DNA of 64,000 nucleotides from CAYOUV01 sp963790075 (GTDB taxonomy: Bacteria; Chloroflexota; Anaerolineae; Anaerolineales; Villigracilaceae), in the NCBI GenBank assembly GCA_963790075.1, contig CAWBNG010000004.1:558001-622000 (forward strand). The letters are read 5' to 3'. Of this stretch, positions 8,736 through 16,621 are shown piece after piece (within the stretch, counting starts at the first letter, position 1; each line of letters begins with the position of its first letter). A program made the translations under genes and the position numbers. The notes under the pieces were generated by a model. The model saw only the letters and a program-made list of their open reading frames with translations, ran no database searches and was not told the origin of the DNA.

Positions 8736-9506
8736 TTAGGGCTGGCTGATGGTGACGTAGTCGAAGTTCATCAGGATCGGTGTGACATTGAAGGAATTCA
8801 GGCCGATGGCCACATCTCCGCTGCGGAACTTGAATTTGGTGTCCTGGATGGTGCGCTCTTCGTAATCGTTGATGTACAGGGACAATTTATCACCCTGGCA
8901 GACGAAAGCAAATTTGTTGGTCTCACGACCGGTCTTGATGTGGGTCGAACCGCCATTATAAATGCGATTGGAACCTTTCTTGACCAGGCCAATAGCATCA
9001 ATCGCGTTGATCCAGTATAGACCATCCGCGCCGATACGTGCCTCGTACCAGCCTTCGTCCGAGGCACGGCAGATCAGGACCACGTCCAGGGTGTTCTTGC
9101 CGCGGTTGTCGACGCTGACCTCGATTTTGACATCATCATACTTAAAGGCTGTGTATTCGGCGTAGGCAAAAATGTCGTCGCCGTCGAGTTTGAAGACCAG
9201 GTTGCCACTATCGACCGTGACACTGCCCTTGTCTTTGTTATTTCCGGTCAGATCTACGACCCAGTCCGAGGACAGCGGGGCGTTGAAGTCCTCCGTAAAA
9301 TACTGTTGGGCGGTCGACGGCGCTTCGGTGGCGGCCGGCGCGTCAGTGACGGCCGGGGCCTCGGTGACAGCCGGCTGGACGGGGGGCTCCGTCTGTTGGA
9401 CTGGTGGAGGCGGTTCCTGGGTAGGCGTCGAGCTGCCGCAGGCCAGCCCGATTAGCAATACCAGCGCAACTAAAAAAAATAAGGGTTTTAAGGCGTTGCG
9501 TTTCAT
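8736..9506 (-). CDS. Secreted lipoprotein with concanavalin-like beta-sandwich domain
   Basis: 256 residues from ATG 9506, chosen because GAGGAG lies 5 bases upstream and the product then begins MKRNALKPLF before a hydrophobic run. The lipobox LIGLAC puts the lipidated Cys at position 23. Residues 25-70 are an Ala/Pro/Thr/Glu linker. Residues 75-256 look like a laminin-G/DUF1080-type jelly roll: YFTEDFNAPLSSDW at the start, WYEARIGADGLYWI in the middle and NFDYVTIS at the end. Such modules bind sugars or peptides at the surface; no catalytic residues can be named. It sits alone, between two terminators. Confidence 0.7.
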   Translation of the reverse strand: MKRNALKPLFFLVALVLLIGLACGSSTPTQEPPPPVQQTEPPVQPAVTEAPAVTDAPAATEAPSTAQQYFTEDFNAPLSSDWVVDLTGNNKDKGSVTVDSGNLVFKLDGDDIFAYAEYTAFKYDDVKIEVSVDNRGKNTLDVVLICRASDEGWYEARIGADGLYWINAIDAIGLVKKGSNRIYNGGSTHIKTGRETNKFAFVCQGDKLSLYINDYEERTIQDTKFKFRSGDVAIGLNSFNVTPILMNFDYVTISQP

Positions 9507-9625
9507 ACAATCTCCTCGTGTTGGGTGGGAATGGGTTTGGGACTCAAGCAAACCTTAAATAGAAGATGAGTCATTAGATGCAGTATAGCAAAAAGGGGAC
9601 CAAACTTCAAGCAGCTAAATAACAT

Positions 9626-9655
9626 AAAGGACTACCTGCCTCAGGTAGCCCTTTT
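9626..9655 (-). terminator. tmRNA terminator
   Basis: The stem pairs GGACTACCTG with CAGGTAGCCC (one mismatch) and has a short CCT loop. It lies just past the tmRNA 3' end and reads into T-rich sequence on the minus strand. Confidence 0.75.
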
Positions 9656-9660
9656 GTAGG

Positions 9661-10062
9661 TGGAGATGGCGGGAATCGAACCCGCGTCCGAAAGAATCGA
9701 CCCTCGAATATCTACGAGCGTAGCTGGCTGATGATCGTCACCCGCAGCACCCCAACCGGCCAGGATTGCTGAAGGCCAGCCGCTCGGGCCCGAAAGCCCT
9801 CTTTCACACGGTTAGCGGCGTCGTGTGCGGCACTCCACCATTCTGTCGCCCGACCCTGCCACCGGGTGGAGAGCGGGGCAGGCGGACGCGGCCTCACTTC
9901 ATGGAGACCGGACTGCTTATTAGCTAGTCGCCTTAGGCGGCCAGCGGCATAGCAGCGTAGGAAGTGCGGTTGGCACTTGAATTTTTGCGCTGAGTTTACG
10001 AGTTCGGCGCCGCTCGGCTCGCAATTCGGGACCTGCCTCCTCCGTCGAAGCCAGTCATCCCC
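9661..10062 (-). ncRNA. ssrA: Transfer-messenger RNA (tmRNA)
   Basis: About 402 nt. The 5' end GGGGATGACTGGCTTCGACG and the 3' end GGTTCGATTCCCGCCATCTCC form the seven-pair acceptor stem plus T arm of alanine-type tmRNA. The terminal CCA is not encoded (CCT follows the discriminator A), so it would be added after transcription. The tag frame is at 9974-9933: resume codon GCC, peptide ANRTSYAAMPLAA, then TAA. The Ala-Asn start and Leu-Ala-Ala end match protease-tag rules. It rescues stalled ribosomes together with SmpB, which is not in this window. Confidence 0.97.
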
Positions 10063-10073
10063 GTTGCTTTCAC

Positions 10074-10079
10074 ATTATA
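10074..10079 (-). promoter_or_regulatory. Extended -10 promoter element of ssrA
   Basis: Minus strand reads TGCTATAAT, a TGn-extended perfect -10, 11 bases before the mature tmRNA 5' end. No strong -35 is seen. Confidence 0.5.
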
Positions 10080-10170
10080 GCATGTTTGATTGGTCCAATT
10101 CTTACGCATTTCAGGCAATTCTGCTGAAAAAAACGCTTTGAAATGCCCAATTATCCTGCCAGCCTCAATC

Positions 10171-10199
10171 TTGCTTGAAATTGCGCTTTGTGCTAGACT
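10171..10199 (+). promoter_or_regulatory. Putative promoter of the receiver/CpaE-like operon
   Basis: TTGCTT (10171-10176), 17-base spacer ending TGC, TAGACT (10194-10199). It stands about 33 bases before ATG 10233. Confidence 0.45.
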
Positions 10200-10232
10200 T
10201 TGACTAAGCCTTCACCTTAAAGGAATTGAAAA

Positions 10233-11399
10233 ATGGCAGAGAAAATATTGATCATAGACGATGACATTGACACTCTGCGTCTGGTTGGATTGATGTTACA
10301 GCGCCAAGGTTATCAAATCCTGGCTGCCCAGAACGGGCATCAGGGGTTGATCAAGGTCCATAAAGAACACCCCGACCTGATCTTGCTGGATGTCATGATG
10401 CCGGACATGGATGGTTACGAGGTAACACGCCGTATTCGCACAGATCCGGCGATTTCCAACACGCCTATCCTGATGTTCACTGCCAAGACACAACTGGACG
10501 ATAAGGTGGCTGGCTTTGAAGTTGGCGCGGATGATTATCTGACCAAACCAACACACCCAACCGAGCTTCAGGCACACGTTAAGGCTCTCCTGGCCCGCAC
10601 TACCAAGAGCACGAAGAAGTTGACGACCAGGTCGATCGAGCGCAATGCCTTTGTGATTGGCGTCCTCTCGCCGCGCAGCGGACTGGGTGTCTCGACCATC
10701 GCGGTCAATCTGGCCGCCAGCCTGTTCGCGCAAACCAGGATGGAAGCGATTATTGCTGAATTTACACCGGGTTATGGTACGCTCGGTCTGGATTTGGGCG
10801 TAGAAGATCTTGATGGATTGACCAACTTGCTCTCGATGAATCCGTCCGAGATCACCCGTGAAAAAGTGCGGGATGCGCTGATCTCGCATGGTTCGGGGTT
10901 GCGTTTCCTGTTTTCATCCTACCAGCCGCGCGACGTGCAATTAATCGCGCAATCCAGCCAGTTCGAGATCATCGAGAACCGTCTCGCCAAATTGACGCGC
11001 TACCTGGTGCTTGATCTGGGGGCTGGCCTGCCGGAGTTTTCCCAGAAAATACTGCCCCTTTGCGATGAACGGATCGTGGTTATGGAAGGCAATCCCATCT
11101 CGCTTGTCCATACCCGCGTTCTGTTGAAGGAAATAACCGATCTGGGCATCGATCCGATGAAAATCACATTGGTGCTCAATAACCGCCAGCGCACCGAGGT
11201 CCAGATGAACTGGAGTCAGGTACAGCAGCAGGTGGGGCATTCGATTTCAATGACACTGACCCCGGCTCCCGAACTATTCTATCAAGCCTCACGTGTGCAA
11301 ATGCCGGCTGTAATGCACCAGACTGAAGGTCTGACGACACAACAATTCGGCAAATTATCTGAAACGATTTTGGAACGTCAGGTGCAGAGACGTTCATGA
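10233..11399 (+). CDS. Response regulator receiver fused to CpaE/MinD-like ATPase domain
   Basis: 388 residues. Residues 3-120 are a CheY-like receiver with acidic D10-D11, phosphoacceptor Asp53 (LLDVMMPDMDG) and Lys in DDYLTKP. Residues 135-385 resemble the CpaE/ParA SIMIBI fold, beginning GVLSPRSGLGVSTIAVNLA. The P-loop reads SGLGVST where ParA-type motifs have GGxGKT, so the usual Walker lysine is missing, as in CpaE-like localisation proteins. The predicted switch region DLGAGLP is kept. Likely role is polar or positional control under phosphorylation, not DNA segregation. AAAGGAATTG precedes ATG, and the sirtuin start overlaps its stop (ATGA). Confidence 0.85.
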   Translation: MAEKILIIDDDIDTLRLVGLMLQRQGYQILAAQNGHQGLIKVHKEHPDLILLDVMMPDMDGYEVTRRIRTDPAISNTPILMFTAKTQLDDKVAGFEVGADDYLTKPTHPTELQAHVKALLARTTKSTKKLTTRSIERNAFVIGVLSPRSGLGVSTIAVNLAASLFAQTRMEAIIAEFTPGYGTLGLDLGVEDLDGLTNLLSMNPSEITREKVRDALISHGSGLRFLFSSYQPRDVQLIAQSSQFEIIENRLAKLTRYLVLDLGAGLPEFSQKILPLCDERIVVMEGNPISLVHTRVLLKEITDLGIDPMKITLVLNNRQRTEVQMNWSQVQQQVGHSISMTLTPAPELFYQASRVQMPAVMHQTEGLTTQQFGKLSETILERQVQRRS

Positions 11400-12178
11400 C
11401 AGCTGCTTTCTCCGCCCAGACATTGACCGCGATTGAGTATGCTGCCGAACTCTTTCGACAAGCCAAGCGCGCCGTCATCCTGACTGGGGCGGGGATATCG
11501 ACCCCCTCGGGTATCCCTGATTTTCGCTCGGAAGGGACCGGCCTCTGGTCCCGGGATGAGCCAATGGAAGTGGCATCACTGACGACGTTCCGGTATGCAC
11601 CGGAACGTTTCTATAATTGGTTCCGTCCGCTCGCCAGCAGTATCCTCGATGCCCAGCCCAACCCGGCGCACATCGCCCTGGCCGAGCTGGAGCAGACCGG
11701 GCGCTTGAAGGTCATCATCACCCAGAATATGGATGCCTTGCATCACAAGGCTGGCTCGCAAAACGTGATTGAAATGCACGGCACCTTGCGTACCTTGAGC
11801 TGCACACAGTGTTTTCAGCAATTTGATTCAACGCCCTTCCTTCGGCCATTTGTGGAGCGGGGCGATATCCCGCATTGCGCGCATTGTGGAGGGGTGCTCA
11901 AGCCGGATGTGATCCTGTTCGGTGAACAGTTGCCGCAAAAAGCCTGGCTGCAGGCCCAGCGTGCCAGCCGGGAATGCGATCTGATGCTGGTAGCCGGTTC
12001 TTCCCTGGAAGTGCTCCCGGTTGCTGGCCTGCCGATGCAAGCCATTGACCGTGGCGCGCACCTGATCATCGTCAATAATACACCCACGTATTTGAATGTC
12101 CGTGCCGACGTGGCCATTCTGGAGGACGTCTCAGTCATCTTGCCGGCGATTGTCACCCAAGTGTTGCATGCTGCATAA
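11396..12178 (+). CDS. NAD-dependent protein deacylase, Sir2 family
   Basis: 260 residues, complete. The Rossmann part has GAGIST (31-36) and IPDFRS. QNMDALHHKAG (110-120) forms the ribose and acyl-lysine pocket, His128 in EMHGT is the catalytic base, and zinc ligands are Cys136, Cys139, Cys161 and Cys164. It removes acyl groups from lysine, using NAD and giving nicotinamide and O-acyl-ADP-ribose. The start overlaps the previous stop by four bases. The stop lies inside the first codons of the next gene, which implies translational coupling across all three. Bacterial class II or III cannot be resolved from the motifs. Confidence 0.95.
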   Translation: MTAAFSAQTLTAIEYAAELFRQAKRAVILTGAGISTPSGIPDFRSEGTGLWSRDEPMEVASLTTFRYAPERFYNWFRPLASSILDAQPNPAHIALAELEQTGRLKVIITQNMDALHHKAGSQNVIEMHGTLRTLSCTQCFQQFDSTPFLRPFVERGDIPHCAHCGGVLKPDVILFGEQLPQKAWLQAQRASRECDLMLVAGSSLEVLPVAGLPMQAIDRGAHLIIVNNTPTYLNVRADVAILEDVSVILPAIVTQVLHAA

Positions 12179-13397
12179 CACCATCACCCCCATCCATAAA
12201 CGTCTGGAAGATTACCGCCGCCTGTTCGAGATCGCGCGCGACCTGGCATCGACCCTGGATCTGGACCAGCTGCTCGAGCGCATTGTGGCTGCGGCAACCG
12301 ATATCACCGAGGCTGAAGCGGCCTCGATCCTGCTGTACGACAACACCTCCCGCCAACTCTACTTCCAGGCAGCCACCAATATCGAGCAGCCGACCATGCG
12401 CGGTTTGGTTGTGCCGCTGGATGGCAGTATTGCTGGTTGGATGGTCAGGAATCGCAAACCGGTACGCATTTCAGACGCGCACCAGGACCCACGCCATTTT
12501 GATGACGTCGAGCAGATTACCCACCTTAAAACCCAATCCTTATTGGGGGTACCGCTGATCGCCAAGGACAAAGTGGTCGGTGTGCTGGAGGTGATCAACA
12601 AGCGCCTGCGGGAATTTTCGGATACGGATGAAGACCTGTTGCTGGTACTGGGCGCGCAGGCGGCAATCGCCATCGAGAACGCGCGCCTGTTCCAACAATC
12701 CGACTTGATCTCCGAATTCGTCCATGAGTTGCGCACGCCGCTGGCCTCGCTTAGCACGGCCACTTATCTATTACTGCGACCGGAGATTTCCAAGCAACAG
12801 CACGACCAAATCATCCATAATATCCACAGCGAAGCGATGAGCTTGAATGCGCTGGCTTCTTCATTCCTCGACCTGGCCCGCTTGGAGTCGGGGCGGATCT
12901 TGTTCCGGTTCAGTCCTTTCAACCTGACCGACCTGCTCTACGAATGCAAAGATGTCATGCAGGTCAGAGCGCAGGAAGAAAATATTCGAATGTTGGTGGA
13001 TGCTCCGGATAATCTCCAGCAACTGGAAGCCGACCGCGATAAGATCAAGCAAGTGGTGCTCAACCTGTTGAGCAATTCCATCAAGTACAATCGGCCTGAA
13101 GGCTCGGTAACGCTTGGCGGGCGGGTCATCGATGGAGAGATGAGCATCTCGGTCATTGATACGGGCATTGGCATCCCAGCGGAAGCCATGCCGCGATTGT
13201 TCGAGAAGTTTTACCGGGTGCGTGAATCAGAAAATAAAGCCGACGGGACCGGCCTGGGACTTTCGATTTGCAAACAAATCGTACAGGGACATGGTGGCCG
13301 GATCGAGGTTAAGAGCAAGGCCGGCCATGGAACGATCTTTGACGTCCGCCTGCCACTCAAGCCCAGGGGCATCAGGTATGATACGCAAAAACGATAA
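12168..13397 (+). CDS. GAF-domain sensor histidine kinase
   Basis: 409 residues from ATG 12168, which overlaps the sirtuin stop by 11 bases; a longer frame upstream lies in sirtuin sequence. Residues 20-175 are a GAF domain (LDLDQLLERIVAAA to AIAIENARLF). There is no membrane segment, so it is cytosolic. HisKA has FVHELRTPLASL with His186. The ATP lid domain has VLNLLSNSIKYN (N box), DTGIGIP (G1), LFEKFYRV (F box) and GTGLGLSI (G2). It could phosphorylate the receiver of the gene two places upstream; that pairing is inferred from the operon only. Confidence 0.92.
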   Translation: MLHNTITPIHKRLEDYRRLFEIARDLASTLDLDQLLERIVAAATDITEAEAASILLYDNTSRQLYFQAATNIEQPTMRGLVVPLDGSIAGWMVRNRKPVRISDAHQDPRHFDDVEQITHLKTQSLLGVPLIAKDKVVGVLEVINKRLREFSDTDEDLLLVLGAQAAIAIENARLFQQSDLISEFVHELRTPLASLSTATYLLLRPEISKQQHDQIIHNIHSEAMSLNALASSFLDLARLESGRILFRFSPFNLTDLLYECKDVMQVRAQEENIRMLVDAPDNLQQLEADRDKIKQVVLNLLSNSIKYNRPEGSVTLGGRVIDGEMSISVIDTGIGIPAEAMPRLFEKFYRVRESENKADGTGLGLSICKQIVQGHGGRIEVKSKAGHGTIFDVRLPLKPRGIRYDTQKR

Positions 13398-13424
13398 AAA
13401 TCCCCGGTGATCACCGGGGATTTT
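13397..13424. terminator. Bidirectional terminator between convergent genes
   Basis: AAAATCCCCGGTGA is followed directly by its full complement, a 14-bp palindrome with A and T flanks. It ends both the kinase gene and the EamA gene. Confidence 0.85.
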
Positions 13425-13428
13425 ACAT

Positions 13429-13839
13429 TTAAGTGGACAGCAGGAGAATGGCTCCGATAGCCAGGCCGATACCCAGCGCTTGTTTGATGCTCAACGGTTC
13501 GTGCAGCAGGAGTTGACTCAACAGCAGGGTGACCAGGGGATACATGGCAGTCACGGTCACGACGACCGCGCTGCGTCCGCGGGCGATGGCGTAGAAGAAA
13601 AAGTACGATCCGACCCCGACTGCGATGCCCGACAGCAGCCCATAGAGAATGCCGACCGGTTTTCCGCCGGGGTGGAAGCGCAGCAGAAAAACCATCACCA
13701 AACCGACGACCAGCGTCCCGGTTAGTTCGTAGATGTAAGCGTCCGTGTCACGTAGGACCGAGGTTGCCAGCTTGGAGAAGAAACCCCAAAAGCCCCACAT
13801 CAGCATGGCGATCAGCGTGTAAGAGAACCACTGGGACAT
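13429..13839 (-). CDS. Half-size EamA/DMT-family transporter
   Basis: 136 residues, about half of a normal ten-helix EamA protein, with four to five predicted membrane segments. It starts in WGFWGFFSKLAT and ends with LLLHEPLSIKQALGIGLAIGAILLL, the usual last helix pair of the DMT fold. Single-domain members probably work as dimers and export small metabolites or drugs; no substrate can be named. It starts 5 bases after the mutL stop with only a weak GGAGC upstream, so it is probably cotranscribed with mutL. Confidence 0.8.
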   Translation of the reverse strand: MSQWFSYTLIAMLMWGFWGFFSKLATSVLRDTDAYIYELTGTLVVGLVMVFLLRFHPGGKPVGILYGLLSGIAVGVGSYFFFYAIARGRSAVVVTVTAMYPLVTLLLSQLLLHEPLSIKQALGIGLAIGAILLLST

Positions 13840-13844
13840 GACCG

Positions 13845-15578
13845 CTAACGTGCTCCCTTACGTCCGAACTGCCGTTCAAGCATGTCGACCGAGAGGTGAA
13901 TCATGGTCGGCCGCCCATGCGGACAGGTGCGGGGCGAGTCACAATTCTCCAGGTCGGTCACCAGGGCGTGCTGTTCGTCGGGCGAGAGCGTTTGCCCGGC
14001 CTTAACCGCCAGCCGTTTGCAGACGCGCCCTGCAATCCGCGCCTCGAGTTCGTTTTGCAGCGGGGTCTCGTCCTCCTCGAAATCTTCGACCAGTGCACGC
14101 AGGGCCGCAGCCGGGTCGCTGCCGGAGAAAATTGCCGGTAAGGCTCGTATTTGGAAAGTATTCGGTCCAAACGGATCGACCTGGAAACCGAGGTGCACGA
14201 GCATCTCAATCTGCCCACTGAGCAGGTTGGCCTGCGCGGGCGGCAGGGTAACTGTGGCCGGCGTGAGCAGCGCCTGGGCTGGGATGTTTTTCATCTCGTG
14301 CTGCGCCATTAGCTTTTCGAACAGCACCCGTTCGTGCGCCGCGTGCTGGTCGATCAGGTACAGCCCGTCCGGGCCTTCGGCTACCAGGTAGGTTGCGCCG
14401 ATCTGCCCGATCAGGCGCAGCAACGGGATATTCTTCAGGTTACCCTGTATGGGAGGCGCAGAACTCAGGTCTTTCGAAGGCTGCGCCCCGGTCGTCAGCA
14501 GTTCGTCGTGGGCGCTGCTCCAGTCAAGACCAGCCTGGCGGGAGGTGGTTTCCGAGCCCCACAACGTTCCAGATGGGACGGACGGCACCGGCGCATAGGC
14601 CAGGATGGCGCGCCGCACTGCGCGCTGGACGAAGCTGAAGACACGCTCCTGTTCCCGGAAGCGCACTTCGGCCTTGGCCGGGTGCACGTTGACGTCTATT
14701 GATTCGGGGTCCATCTCGAGGAACAACGTCGCCATCGGATATCGTCCGACCATCAAGAGCGTGTGATAAGCCTGGGTGAGGGCCGTGGTCAAAGCCACAT
14801 CCTGCACCCAGCGCCCGTTGATAAAAAAGGTAATCTCGCGGCGGTTGGAGCGGGTTAGCGCGGTGGGACTGATGAAGCCGGTCATGCGCATGCCCTCATC
14901 TTCAGCCAGCACCTCCAGCATTTGCTTGGCCACCTCCACACCGTACAGTGAAGCCAGGATGGCACGCCGGTCACCGTCACCGGTGGTCTGCAGTGTGACG
15001 TTTTGACCCTCGGTCAACTTGAAGCGCACCTGGTGATAGGCCAGGGCGTAGCGCGTGACCAGCGCGTCAATTGCGCGGCGTTCGGTAGTATCGGTTTTTA
15101 GAAATTTGAGCCGGGCCGGGACGTTGTAAAATAGGTTCTCGACCCGCACCACTGTTCCGACTGGCGTGCCGACTGCCTCGACTTCCTCCGCCAGGCTGCC
15201 TTCCAGGCGGAGGCGGGCTCCGGCGGGCTGGTCGGTCGTACGCGAAGTGATTGTCATTTGTGAGACCGAGCCGATCGAAGCCAGCGCTTCGCCCCGGAAA
15301 CCGAGCGTCTTGATCTGGAACAGGTCTTTGGCGGTGGATAGCTTGGAAGTAGCATGCCGCGAAACAGCCAGCGGGAGTTCGGCCTGCGGGATGCCTGAAC
15401 CGTCGTCTGCCACCTCGATCAGCGTGCGTCCGGCTTCAGCAATCGTCAAGATGACCATATGCGCCCCGGCGTCCAGGGCGTTCTCAACCAATTCCTTGAC
15501 GACCGAGGCCGGGCGTTCGATCACTTCTCCGGCAGCGATTTGGGAGGCCACTTCGGGGGAGAGCAGGCGGATGGGCAT
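13845..15578 (-). CDS. mutL: DNA mismatch repair protein MutL
   Basis: 577 residues from ATG 15578. The N-terminal GHKL ATPase has IAAGEVIERPASVVKELVENALDAGA, DDGSGI and RHATSK. TLGFRGEALASI and GTxVxVENLFYNVPARLKFL follow. The C-terminal dimerisation domain contains DQHAAHERVLFE and ends with a PHGRPTMIHL block. The DQHAxxER motif suggests the endonuclease type common outside gamma-proteobacteria. It couples MutS recognition to strand incision. No MutS is in the window. TATAAT lies 6 bases before ATG without a Shine-Dalgarno site, so the mRNA is probably leaderless. Confidence 0.96.
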   Translation of the reverse strand: MPIRLLSPEVASQIAAGEVIERPASVVKELVENALDAGAHMVILTIAEAGRTLIEVADDGSGIPQAELPLAVSRHATSKLSTAKDLFQIKTLGFRGEALASIGSVSQMTITSRTTDQPAGARLRLEGSLAEEVEAVGTPVGTVVRVENLFYNVPARLKFLKTDTTERRAIDALVTRYALAYHQVRFKLTEGQNVTLQTTGDGDRRAILASLYGVEVAKQMLEVLAEDEGMRMTGFISPTALTRSNRREITFFINGRWVQDVALTTALTQAYHTLLMVGRYPMATLFLEMDPESIDVNVHPAKAEVRFREQERVFSFVQRAVRRAILAYAPVPSVPSGTLWGSETTSRQAGLDWSSAHDELLTTGAQPSKDLSSAPPIQGNLKNIPLLRLIGQIGATYLVAEGPDGLYLIDQHAAHERVLFEKLMAQHEMKNIPAQALLTPATVTLPPAQANLLSGQIEMLVHLGFQVDPFGPNTFQIRALPAIFSGSDPAAALRALVEDFEEDETPLQNELEARIAGRVCKRLAVKAGQTLSPDEQHALVTDLENCDSPRTCPHGRPTMIHLSVDMLERQFGRKGAR

Positions 15579-15583
15579 AGGCT

Positions 15584-15613
15584 GATTATAACCGAGGCAA
15601 TAAAGGTATAATC
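15584..15613. promoter_or_regulatory. Symmetric divergent promoter of mutL and the HAD gene
   Basis: Plus strand: GATTAT (15584-15589), 17 bases, TATAAT (15607-15612). Minus strand: GATTAT (15613-15608), 17 bases, TATAAT (15590-15585). Each -35 therefore overlaps the other gene's -10. Both -10 boxes are 6 bases from the respective ATG. Confidence 0.65.
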
Positions 15614-15618
15614 TCGAT

Positions 15619-16260
15619 ATGAATTTCACGACGGTGTTCTTCGACCTGGATGATACGCTTTATCCGTCCTCGAGCGGCCTGTGGCAGGCCATCAAAGAGC
15701 GTATGAACCGCTATATGCATGAGAAGCTGGGTATCCCCCCAGAGAGTATTCCGCGCCTGCAGGAACAGTTTTTTCGGCAATACGGCACGACCCTGCGCGG
15801 GTTGGAGGCCCAATACCCAGTTGATCGCGAGGATTTCCTGGCTTACGTCCATGACTTTCCGTTGGAAGAATACCTGTCCCCGGATCCAATCCTGCGCCAA
15901 GTGTTGACAGGTCTTACGACCCGCAAACTGGTCTTCACCAACGCTGATGCGTCCCACGCCCGGCGTGTGCTCGCCGCCCTGCAGCTTGGGGATTGCTTCG
16001 ATGAGATTGTGGACGTCAATGCCGTCCAGCCTTATTGCAAGCCGCATCCGGAGGCTTTTGCAATGGCTCTCAAAATCGCTGGCGAAGCCGAACCCCAGCG
16101 CTGTGCGATGATCGACGATTTACCAAGCACGACCAGAGCCGCACGCGAGAGTGGTTTATTCAGCATCTTGTTCGGCAGGAACGAACCCAGTCCCGAGGCG
16201 GATGCGGTCTTGAATGATTGGCGTGATCTGCCGATCCTGCTAAATGGAAGGACCAGATGA
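15619..16260 (+). CDS. HAD-superfamily phosphatase, pyrimidine 5'-nucleotidase-like
   Basis: 213 residues. Motif I is FFDLDDTLYPSSSGLW with nucleophile Asp9 and Asp11. Motif II is LVFTNAD. Motif III Lys is in YCKPHPEAF, and motif IV is MIDDLPS. The four-helix cap after DDTLYP is of the C1 type seen in Sdt1/YjjG-like pyrimidine 5'-nucleotidases, which remove phosphate from UMP/CMP or damaged nucleotides. TATAAT ends 6 bases before ATG with no Shine-Dalgarno site, so the mRNA is probably leaderless. The next gene's start overlaps its stop (ATGA). Confidence 0.85.
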   Translation: MNFTTVFFDLDDTLYPSSSGLWQAIKERMNRYMHEKLGIPPESIPRLQEQFFRQYGTTLRGLEAQYPVDREDFLAYVHDFPLEEYLSPDPILRQVLTGLTTRKLVFTNADASHARRVLAALQLGDCFDEIVDVNAVQPYCKPHPEAFAMALKIAGEAEPQRCAMIDDLPSTTRAARESGLFSILFGRNEPSPEADAVLNDWRDLPILLNGRTR

Positions 16261-16490
16261 ATTCGGATAAAGTCACAATCGTCATTTTGCTGGTGGTGGG
16301 TATCGTGGCGCTCTCCAATATCATGATGTTCGCCATGGTGCGCGGAATGCGTGGGATGAATTTTAAGTGGCTTTCGCATTCACGGGAGACCCTCAGCCAG
16401 CCTTTCCAAAAGGAAGATGACTCGCTGGACGAACTGCGCCGCGTGGTGGGTGGATTATCTGATCCGGAACAAGGGGAAGAAGAGAAATAA
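16257..16490 (+). CDS. Small single-pass membrane protein, unknown function
   Basis: 77 residues with one hydrophobic segment (about 7-30), then a Met/Arg-rich turn (MVRGMRGM) and an acidic C-terminal tail ending GEEEK. It overlaps the phosphatase stop by four bases, so translation is probably coupled. I do not recognise a family. The N-out or N-in topology cannot be fixed with confidence; the basic residues after the helix favour the tail in the cytosol. Confidence 0.65.
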   Translation: MNSDKVTIVILLVVGIVALSNIMMFAMVRGMRGMNFKWLSHSRETLSQPFQKEDDSLDELRRVVGGLSDPEQGEEEK

Positions 16491-16621
16491 ACCGGTAAAT
16501 CGGGCTGTAAATTCTTATACATCTCATACATTTCTAAGCTGTGGAATTCATCAATTTTTAATTCCCATATGGTATGCTTTTTTCCAAATATAGTGGTGAC
16601 ACAGCTCCTCAGGAGGTATCT

